A stretch of 11,692 bases of DNA from Chloroflexota bacterium (GTDB lineage Bacteria > Chloroflexota > Anaerolineae > Caldilineales > Caldilineaceae): assembly GCA_003577005.1 (NCBI GenBank), contig QEUW01000243.1:1-11692 (forward strand). The letters are read 5' to 3'. Numbering within the stretch: position 1 is the stretch's first letter; every line of letters starts with the position of its first letter. The notes beneath the pieces are model-generated. The model was not told the origin of the DNA and did no database searches. It saw only the letters and a program-made list of their open reading frames with translations. Below are positions 6,544 to 11,692 of the stretch, piece after piece. Both the position numbers and the translations under genes were made by a program.

Positions 6544-6641
6544 GGGGAGATTGGGTGAGATTGGAGAGATTACACGGGGTCTACCGTCGGCTCAGAAAAT
6601 CTCCTCAAATCTCTAAAATTCCAAAAATCTCTTCAAATCTC
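6544..6641. repeat. Inverted arrays of GAGATT words between the DHDPS-like and GNAT genes
   Basis: GAGATT occurs three times (6547-6552, 6557-6562, 6566-6571; spacing 10 and 9). Its reverse complement AATCTC occurs four times (6598-6603, 6608-6613, 6626-6631, 6636-6641; spacing 10, 18, 10). The last copy overlaps the stop codon of the DHDPS-like gene (6641-6643). The two sides flank a 26-bp spacer and could pair in several registers. Nearly the whole gap consists of this structure. Confidence 0.7.
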
Positions 6642-7558
6642 TACGTCCCAAGCTCCAACGCCCGCAAAATCTCGCACACCTCGTCCCGTTCCTGCTCCGG
6701 TAGCTCCGAGATCGGCGGGCGGACGGTGCGTTCGCACAGCCCCATCTGCGCCATGGCCTCTTTGACGGCGGAGACGTTGTTGGCGTTGTCGCGGCGGGCG
6801 CGCAAATCCTCGAAGGGTTTGATGCGCACCCAGATGTCCAGCGCCTTGGCAAAATTCCCCTCGGTGAGCGCCGCTTGCATTGCCAGCGACCACTGTGGCG
6901 TCAAGTTGACCAGCCCCGAGGTAAAGCCCTGGGCGCCACCCACGGCAAAGAAGGGCGCCCACGACTCGGCGATCCCACAGACCCAGGCCAGCCGCTCGCG
7001 CCCGACCTCGTTGACGATCTTGGTAAAGAGCGGCGGGTTGCCTACGGCGTACTTGATGCCGACAAAGTTGGGGCATCGATCCGCCAGCCGCTTGATCGTC
7101 GCCCCGCTGATCGACGGGTCGCGCACATAGGGCACGATGCCCAGCTCTGGCGCCGAATCGGCAATCGCCTGGTGGTAGGCGATCCAGCCCTCATCCGAGC
7201 GATAGGGATGGACCGGCTGGTGTACCATCACCGCTTGCGCACCCATGACCTGGGCAAAATCGGCCATCTCACAGGCGGTCTGCACATCAAAGCCCACGCC
7301 GGCCAGGATCAAGGCATCATTGCGGCTCTCATGCACCGCCACCACCGTTTCCTCCACCTGTTGGCGCTGTTCGACCCCGTTGAGCGAGTAGAATTCGCTG
7401 GTGTTGCCGTTGGGCGTCACGACGGCGACACCGCCATCCACCATGCGTATGACCAGCTTGCGATAGAGGCCGAAGTCGGCACTGCCATCCGGCCGGAATG
7501 GCGTAACGGGTATGGCGACGACCGTTCGTAGGGCAGATTTTATCTCGTTCAGGTTCAT
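6641..7558 (-). CDS. DHDPS/KDGDH-family class I lyase or dehydratase, probably acting on a 2-keto-3-deoxy sugar acid
   Basis: This is a 305-aa (beta/alpha)8 enzyme of the dihydrodipicolinate synthase superfamily, which works through a Schiff base. The lysine is K169 in VGIKYAVGN and the catalytic tyrosine Y144 in VPYVRD. The substrate loop is GNTSEFYSL (51-59) rather than the GTTGE of DapA, and YVRD replaces YNVPSR, so true DHDPS activity is unlikely. The YxRD element, the EFxSL loop and the C-terminal LRARRDN...VRPPISEL resemble 5-dehydro-4-deoxyglucarate dehydratase. Related enzymes include L-2-keto-3-deoxyarabonate dehydratase. Start 7558 is chosen over 7633 because of AAGGAG five bases upstream and the family-like N-terminus. 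It is divergent from tctCBA and a sugar-acid dehydratase, which supports a role in sugar-acid breakdown. The exact substrate cannot be read from sequence. Confidence 0.88.
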   Translation of the reverse strand: MNLNEIKSALRTVVAIPVTPFRPDGSADFGLYRKLVIRMVDGGVAVVTPNGNTSEFYSLNGVEQRQQVEETVVAVHESRNDALILAGVGFDVQTACEMADFAQVMGAQAVMVHQPVHPYRSDEGWIAYHQAIADSAPELGIVPYVRDPSISGATIKRLADRCPNFVGIKYAVGNPPLFTKIVNEVGRERLAWVCGIAESWAPFFAVGGAQGFTSGLVNLTPQWSLAMQAALTEGNFAKALDIWVRIKPFEDLRARRDNANNVSAVKEAMAQMGLCERTVRPPISELPEQERDEVCEILRALELGT

Positions 7559-7563
7559 AATTG

Positions 7564-7569
7564 CTCCTT
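7564..7569 (-). promoter_or_regulatory. Shine-Dalgarno deciding the start of the DHDPS-like gene
   Basis: The minus strand reads AAGGAG here, five bases before the ATG at 7558. The upstream in-frame start at 7633 has no such site and would add 25 residues not typical of the family. Confidence 0.75.
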
Positions 7570-7635
7570 GCAGACAGGAATAGTCACAGGTACTCTGTTG
7601 ACGAGACAGTGGCAGACGCCTAACACGCAACATGT

Positions 7636-7665
7636 ATTATAGTAGACTGCCCGCCTGTTCTACAA
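7636..7665 (-). promoter_or_regulatory. Candidate leftward promoter for the DHDPS-like operon
   Basis: On the minus strand a perfect TATAAT (complement of 7636-7641) is preceded, after an 18-bp spacer, by TTGTAG (complement of 7660-7665), a poor -35 that keeps only TTG. It lies about 78 bp before the DHDPS-like start. In the same divergent gap (7559-7774) I found no equally good rightward promoter; TAAGAT at 7706-7711 is a weak -10 candidate for tctC. No convincing operator palindrome is seen. Confidence 0.35.
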
Positions 7666-7760
7666 CCATCTCTTGTAATGCTTTCCAGATTTAGATGATT
7701 TCGTGTAAGATAGACCCTGGTACTTGCTTGTCCAGTTCCCGCTCCCTACTTCGCACATGG

Positions 7761-7768
7761 AAAGGAAG
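7761..7768 (+). promoter_or_regulatory. Shine-Dalgarno deciding the tctC start
   Basis: AAAGGAAG lies six bases before the ATG at 7775. This start gives a clean lipoprotein signal peptide. The earlier in-frame ATG at 7724 would bury that signal behind 17 extra residues and is rejected. Confidence 0.75.
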
Positions 7769-7774
7769 ATTACC

Positions 7775-8815
7775 ATGAACCAGAAAAGATTTACACTTTT
7801 TGGTCTGCTTATCATTGCCGCACTTTTGATTGCCGCATGCACCGCCGTTCAGGTGCCGGTCGCTGCGCCAGCAGCCACCCCTGCCGCAGCCGAGGAAGCC
7901 GCCGAAGAAGGCGCGGCGGTGGCCTATCCTACCGAACTGATCAGCATCATGGCCCCGGCTGGCCCGGGCGGTGGGTGGGACCTGACCGCACGCGCTATGC
8001 AGACTGCACTCCAGGCCACCACTGGACAAAATGTGGAAGTCTATAATGTGCCGGGCGCCGGTGGCACGGTGGGGCTGGCGGAATTTACCAGCCAGCGCGC
8101 CGGCGACCCGCACCAGATGATGGTGATGGGGCTGGTGATGGTGGGTGCGATCGAGACCAACCAATCGCCGGTGACATTGGAAGAGGTAACGCCGCTGGCC
8201 TCGCTGACCACCGAGTGGGAAGCCATTGTCGTGCCCGCCGACTCCGAGATCCAAGATTTTGGGCAGTTGATCGAAGCCTTCCAGGCCGACCCGGCCAGCG
8301 TGAGTTGGGCCGGTGGTTCGGCGGGCGGCACCGACCACATCCTCGTTGGGCTGATCGCCCAGGCAACGGGTGTCGACCCGGCAGGCATCAACTATATCGC
8401 CCATTCGGGCGGTGGCGAGGCGTTGGCGGCGATCCTTTCAGGTGCGGTTACGGCGGGCGTCTCCGGGCTTTCCGAATTCCGCGACCAGGTGGAGGCTGGG
8501 CAGTTGCGCCTGTTGGCCGTCTCCAGCGACAGCCGCTTAGAAGGCGTCGATGCGCCAACGATCCAGGAAGCCGGGGTGGATGTGGTGCTCGCCAACTGGC
8601 GCGCCGTGGTCGGCCCGCCGGGCTTGACGGACGAGCAGCGCGACGCCGTCGTGGCGACGCTCCAGGCGATGCACGATAGCCCGGAGTGGACGCAGGCGTT
8701 GGCCGACAACGGCTGGGCCGATTTCTTCCAGAGTGGCGATGAGTTTGCAACCTTTTTGAGCGAAGAGACCAGCCGTGTCCAGGCTGTATTGCGTGACATT
8801 GGTCTTGTCGAATGA
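7775..8815 (+). CDS. tctC: Tripartite tricarboxylate transporter solute-binding lipoprotein (TctC/Bug family)
   Basis: This is the extracytoplasmic receptor of a TTT uptake system, which binds a carboxylate and hands it to the TctA/TctB membrane part. The 346-aa protein starts with a lipoprotein signal peptide: a basic MNQKRF, a hydrophobic stretch, then lipobox LIAAC with the lipidated Cys at residue 22. An Ala/Pro/Glu-rich tether follows (about 23-50) before the two-lobed binding domain. Family marks include IMAPAGPGGGWDLTAR, NVPGAGGTVGLAEF, SWAGGSAGGTDHI, the YIAHSGGGEALAAILSGAV segment and VGPPGLTDEQRDAV. Lipid anchoring rather than free periplasmic export fits a monoderm or atypical envelope. 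Its stop overlaps the tctB start by 4 bp (ATGA). The real ligand is uncertain; many Bug/TctC proteins bind organic acids other than citrate. Confidence 0.93.
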   Translation: MNQKRFTLFGLLIIAALLIAACTAVQVPVAAPAATPAAAEEAAEEGAAVAYPTELISIMAPAGPGGGWDLTARAMQTALQATTGQNVEVYNVPGAGGTVGLAEFTSQRAGDPHQMMVMGLVMVGAIETNQSPVTLEEVTPLASLTTEWEAIVVPADSEIQDFGQLIEAFQADPASVSWAGGSAGGTDHILVGLIAQATGVDPAGINYIAHSGGGEALAAILSGAVTAGVSGLSEFRDQVEAGQLRLLAVSSDSRLEGVDAPTIQEAGVDVVLANWRAVVGPPGLTDEQRDAVVATLQAMHDSPEWTQALADNGWADFFQSGDEFATFLSEETSRVQAVLRDIGLVE

Positions 8816-9324
8816 ACGAGCCGTCGTCTGCACCAGCGGTTTCAACACGCAGCGTGCTCGGTCTGCGGCTGGTCGCCATCGTGCTGTTGCTTTTGAGCGG
8901 GGTGATGGTCTATCAAAGCACGCAAATTCGCCAGGGCGGGGGCTTTACGGTGATTGGCCCCCGCTATTTTCCCACGCTTGTCACGCTGGGGCTGCTCTGC
9001 CTCAGTGTGGTCTTTTTGCTCCGTACGACGCTGCTGCCCGACCGCGACTTGATGGCGCAAGCGACGGTAGAGGACCGCATCACGCACTGGCCCAGCGTTG
9101 CGCTGACGGTGGTCAGCCTCTTTGCTTATGCGTGGGCCTTTCAGGGCCTGGGCTATATCGTCGCCACGACGCTCTTCTTTCCCGTTGAGGCTCGCATTTT
9201 GGGCAGCCGCTCTCCGTTGCGCGACCTGCTCGTGGGGCTGGGTGTGGCGGTGATCATCTTTCTTGGTTTTACCCGATTTTTGGGCGTCCGGCTGCCGGCG
9301 GGGCTGCTTGACCTGATCTTTTAG
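8812..9324 (+). CDS. tctB: Tripartite tricarboxylate transporter small membrane subunit TctB
   Basis: TctB is the poorly conserved small integral membrane subunit of TTT systems, needed with TctA for proton- or sodium-driven uptake. The 170-aa product has the usual size and four hydrophobic segments, at about residues 16-34, 50-70, 92-120 (two close stretches around GLGYIVATTLFF) and 138-156. FTVIGPRYFPTLVTLGL after the first segment is the most family-like part (usually G...FP...). The ATG shares its bases with the end of tctC (ATGA overlap), so translation is coupled. tctA starts directly after its TAG. The order C-B-A is the standard one for TTT operons, which makes this call safer than the sequence alone. 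Confidence 0.9.
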   Translation: MNEPSSAPAVSTRSVLGLRLVAIVLLLLSGVMVYQSTQIRQGGGFTVIGPRYFPTLVTLGLLCLSVVFLLRTTLLPDRDLMAQATVEDRITHWPSVALTVVSLFAYAWAFQGLGYIVATTLFFPVEARILGSRSPLRDLLVGLGVAVIIFLGFTRFLGVRLPAGLLDLIF

Positions 9325-9339
9325 TTGATACACCAACCA

Positions 9340-10878
9340 ATGGAAGTTCTCGGCAACCTGTTTGATGGCTTTGCCATCGCCTTCCAGCCCCAATACTTGT
9401 TGCTGGCCGCCCTTGGTGTGACGCTGGGCACGTTGGTGGGCGTGTTGCCCGGCATCGGCCCGGCGTTGACCGTCGCTTTGTTGCTGCCACTCACTTACAA
9501 CTTTGACCCCACCGGCGCTTTCATCATGTTTGCCGGTATTTACTATGGTGGCATGTATGGTGGCTCGACGACTTCGATCTTGTTGAACACGCCGGGCGAA
9601 TCGGCTTCGGTGGCAACCACCATCGAAGGCTTTCAGATGGCCAAGGCGGGGCGCGGCGGGGCGGCGCTGGCGACGGCGGCGATCGGCTCGTTTGTGGCCG
9701 GCACCATTTCCACCATTGTCTTGACGTTTCTGGCCCCCACTGCGGCGCGGCTGGCCTTACTTTTCCAGCCGGCCGATTATTTTGCCCTTGCCGTGCTGGC
9801 CTTTGTCAGCATCACATCGCTGGTGGGTCGCTCGCTGGTGCGGGGATTGGTCAGCCTCTTTCTCGGCCTCTGGATTGGGCTGGTGGGGATCGACGTGCTG
9901 AGCGGCCAGTCACGCTTCACCTTTGGCATCCCGCAGTTATTGAGTGGTATCGACATCGTGGTGGTGGCTGTCGGTCTCTTTGCGGTGGGCGAGGCGCTGC
10001 ATGTCGCCGCCCGGCTGCGTTCTGGCTCGGAAGAGATCGTGCCGGTTAAGGGCAAAATCTGGATGACCGGACTGGAATGGCGGCGCTCGATCCTGCCCTG
10101 GCTGCGCGGCACGTTGATCGGCTTTCCCTTTGGCACCCTGCCGGCGGGCGGGGCGGAAATCCCCACTTTTCTCAGCTATAGCCTGGAAAAACGGCTTTCC
10201 AAATACAAAAATGAATTTGGCCGCGGGGCCATCGAGGGTGTGGCCGGGCCGGAGGCGGCTAACAATGCCGCTTTTTCCGGCGTTCTCGTGCCGCTGCTCA
10301 CCCTGGGCATCCCCACCTCGGCGACGGCGGCGATCTTGCTGGTGGCGTTTCAGATTTACAACCTTCAGCCGGGGCCGCTGCTCTTTCAAAATTCGCCCGA
10401 TCTGGTCTGGGCGCTGATTGCCAGCCTCTATGTCGGCAACCTTATGTTGCTGGTGCTCAACCTGCCGCTGATCCGCATCTGGATCAAACTGCTGGAAATC
10501 CCGCGCCCGCTGCTCTATACGGGCATCCTGGTCTTTGGCACCCTGGGCGTCTACAGCCGGGCCAACAGTGTAGTCGAAGTTGTGATGATGTACGGGATCG
10601 GGGTGCTTGGGTTTTTGATGCGGCGCTACGATTTCCCGATTGGGCCGCTGATTATTGGTGCAATCTTGGGTCCGCTGGCCGAAACCCAGTTCCGCCGGGC
10701 GCTGGCGATCAGCCAGGCCGATTATTCGATTTTTGTCACCCGCCCTATCTCGCTGGCTTTGCTCCTGCTTGCGTTGGTGGCGCTGGTGTTGCCCTATCTG
10801 CCGGTCTGGTGGAGCTGGCTGCGTGGCAGCCGTACGCAGCCGGGACGTCTGGTTTTTGGAGAAGGGGATGAGGATTAG
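9340..10878 (+). CDS. tctA: Tripartite tricarboxylate transporter large membrane subunit TctA
   Basis: TctA is the large subunit that carries the substrate path, with about 11-12 membrane segments made of two related halves. The 512-aa protein shows the N-half signature [13 protein letters not shown] (29-41), [19 protein letters not shown], and the C-half signature [19 protein letters not shown], then [16 protein letters not shown] and [17 protein letters not shown]. The common GIPG is GIPT here. I place the start at the ATG at 9340, because [15 protein letters not shown] matches how family members usually begin. A TTG at 9325, directly after the tctB stop, would add five residues. There is no clear ribosome-binding site, so coupling to tctB is likely. 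It is followed by a 107-bp gap with an inverted repeat, then a sugar-acid dehydratase gene. Confidence 0.96.
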   Translation: MEVLGNLFDGFAIAFQPQYLLLAALGVTLGTLVGVLPGIGPALTVALLLPLTYNFDPTGAFIMFAGIYYGGMYGGSTTSILLNTPGESASVATTIEGFQMAKAGRGGAALATAAIGSFVAGTISTIVLTFLAPTAARLALLFQPADYFALAVLAFVSITSLVGRSLVRGLVSLFLGLWIGLVGIDVLSGQSRFTFGIPQLLSGIDIVVVAVGLFAVGEALHVAARLRSGSEEIVPVKGKIWMTGLEWRRSILPWLRGTLIGFPFGTLPAGGAEIPTFLSYSLEKRLSKYKNEFGRGAIEGVAGPEAANNAAFSGVLVPLLTLGIPTSATAAILLVAFQIYNLQPGPLLFQNSPDLVWALIASLYVGNLMLLVLNLPLIRIWIKLLEIPRPLLYTGILVFGTLGVYSRANSVVEVVMMYGIGVLGFLMRRYDFPIGPLIIGAILGPLAETQFRRALAISQADYSIFVTRPISLALLLLALVALVLPYLPVWWSWLRGSRTQPGRLVFGEGDED

Positions 10879-10894
10879 TCGTTTAGAAGACAAA

Positions 10895-10952
10895 TAAACA
10901 GGTAGACAGGTATTATCATTCGTGTCTATCTGTTTACCTGTCTCCTTGTTTA
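10895..10952. repeat. Inverted pairs of ACAGGTA heptads after tctA
   Basis: Two ACAGGTA copies (10898-10904 and 10906-10912, period 8) face TATCTGT (10927-10933, one mismatch) and TACCTGT (10935-10941, period 8). Arms 10895-10912 and 10935-10952 are reverse complements at 16 of 18 positions around a 22-bp spacer. It starts 17 bp after the tctA stop and ends 33 bp before the dehydratase start. It could attenuate or protect the transcript between the transporter and enzyme genes. Confidence 0.65.
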
Positions 10953-10985
10953 CCCGCTACAGCTAAAAATATCAAGAGAGGCAAT

Positions 10986-11692
10986 ATGTCCGCAACTGGC
11001 AAACTGCGCAGCGCGCAGTGGTTCGAAGGCAATGGCGCCGGCAATTTTGTCGCCCGCAGTTGGACCAAAAACCAGGGCTACCCGCATCACCTCTACCAGG
11101 ATCGGCCTGTTATCGGCATCTGCAACACCTGGAGCGAGCTCACCCCGTGCAACGGCCACTTCCGCATCCTGGCCGAGATGGTCAAACGGGGTGTCTACGA
11201 AGCCGGTGGTTTTCCGCTTGAGTTCCCGGTTATGTCGCTGGGCGAGGCGTTGATGCGCCCCACGACCATGCTCTTTCGCAACCTGGCGGCGATGGATGTG
11301 GAGGAGACGATCCGCGCCAATCCGCTCGACGGCGTGGTGTTGCTCACCGGCTGCGACAAGACCACGCCTTCGACGATCATGGGGTCGTGTAGCGTGGACC
11401 TGCCCACCATCGTCGTCTCCGGCGGGGCGATGCTCAACGGCAAGTTCCGCGGGCGCGACATCGGGTCGGGCACCGATATGTTCAAGTTCAACGACGACCT
11501 GCGCGCCGGGGTAATGACGCCGGTTGAATACGCCGAAGCCGAGGCATGTATGTCACGCAGCGACGGCAACTGTATGACCATGGGCACCGCCGCCACCATG
11601 GCCTGTATGGTCGAGGCGCTGGGGCTGACCCTGCCGGGCGGTGCGGCCATCCCCGCCCCAGATGCCCGGCGCAAACGGCTGGCGCACCTGGC
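10986..11692 (+). CDS. IlvD/Edd-family sugar-acid dehydratase (L-arabinonate dehydratase-like), 3' partial
   Basis: This family uses an Fe-S cluster and a divalent metal to dehydrate a polyhydroxy acid to a 2-keto-3-deoxy acid. The 235 residues inside the window cover the N-terminal part of a roughly 570-600-aa enzyme. Cluster ligands are visible as Cys55 in ELTPCNGHF, Cys123 in LTGCDKTTPST (with the modified-lysine position K125) and Cys196 in SDGNCMTMGTA. The start KLRSAQWF and the CNTWSELTPCN, VKRGVYEAGGFP and MLNGK...GRDIGSGT segments match the pentonate/hexonate dehydratase branch (for example L-arabinonate dehydratase) better than classical dihydroxy-acid dehydratase of branched-chain amino acid synthesis. 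AGAGAGG at 10975-10981 supports the ATG. Sitting behind tctCBA and opposite a 2-keto-3-deoxy-acid lyase-like gene, it most likely acts in sugar-acid catabolism. Enzymes of this branch are often promiscuous, so the substrate is open. Confidence 0.93.
   Translation, partial: MSATGKLRSAQWFEGNGAGNFVARSWTKNQGYPHHLYQDRPVIGICNTWSELTPCNGHFRILAEMVKRGVYEAGGFPLEFPVMSLGEALMRPTTMLFRNLAAMDVEETIRANPLDGVVLLTGCDKTTPSTIMGSCSVDLPTIVVSGGAMLNGKFRGRDIGSGTDMFKFNDDLRAGVMTPVEYAEAEACMSRSDGNCMTMGTAATMACMVEALGLTLPGGAAIPAPDARRKRLAHL

Noticed and set aside
7578..7606. Possible operator, GTCACAG facing CTGTTGAC, in the divergent gap
   Set aside because: The half-sites match only with a one-base offset and no second copy is seen; too weak to call.
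9937..10893. 318-codon open frame on the minus strand opposite tctA
   Set aside because: It is a shadow of the strongly conserved tctA; its translation is a low-complexity string rich in Gln, Arg and His with no recognisable domain.
3378..10952. Short iterated repeats as a possible CRISPR array
   Set aside because: Words are 6-7 bp with 8-18-bp spacing in mirrored orientation; there are no 23-47-bp repeats, no unique spacers and no cas genes.
11195..11674. 159-codon minus-strand frame opposite the dehydratase
   Set aside because: It is antisense to a gene with three conserved Fe-S cysteines; composition is typical of a shadow frame.

Overview
The window is dense bacterial DNA with mostly G+C-rich codons, encoding 13 proteins, two of them cut by the window edges. 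I see no rRNA, tRNA, CRISPR array, phage gene or transposase. The gene mix (split purine genes around two DUF4230 proteins, a D-amino-acid oxidase family enzyme, a LamG-fold protein, a tripartite tricarboxylate transporter, many small palindromic elements) suggests an environmental, metabolically versatile bacterium. My best guess is Chloroflexota. That is inference from the general look of the genes; no marker gene here settles it.

Layout. Positions 1-3306 (+): purM (5' end missing), a gap holding a 151-bp palindrome, two paralogous single-pass membrane proteins of the DUF4230 type, then purN. Positions 3490-7558 (-), transcribed leftward: a DHDPS/KDGDH-family sugar-acid lyase or dehydratase, a GNAT acetyltransferase, a 72-aa orphan protein, a LamG jelly-roll protein and a D-amino-acid oxidase-like flavoenzyme. 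Positions 7559-7774: a divergent promoter region. Positions 7775-11692 (+): tctC-tctB-tctA (binding lipoprotein, small and large membrane subunits), then an IlvD/Edd-family sugar-acid dehydratase that runs off the window.

How the genes may work together. PurM and PurN are steps of de novo purine synthesis, and the DUF4230 pair between them is the oddity of that operon. The divergently transcribed DHDPS-like gene and the tctCBA-dehydratase operon read as one uptake and catabolism module for a sugar acid: the TTT system imports a carboxylate, the IlvD/Edd enzyme dehydrates it to a 2-keto-3-deoxy acid, and the DHDPS-like enzyme processes that. The oxidase-LamG-72aa-GNAT group has no obvious common pathway.

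The most unusual feature is in the gaps. No gene-free stretch exceeds 300 bases; the two longest are 934-1185 (252 bp) and 7559-7774 (216 bp). Each sizeable gap that follows a gene's 3' end carries a different palindromic design. There is a 20-bp-stem, 151-bp palindrome after purM. Three gaps hold short iterated words repeated as their reverse complement across a spacer (CGGATT, GAGATT and ACAGGTA families). One gap holds an 84-bp MITE-like insertion with 17-bp terminal inverted repeats and a 5-bp target duplication, sitting exactly at the GNAT stop codon. I saw nothing comparable in the divergent 5'-5' gap.
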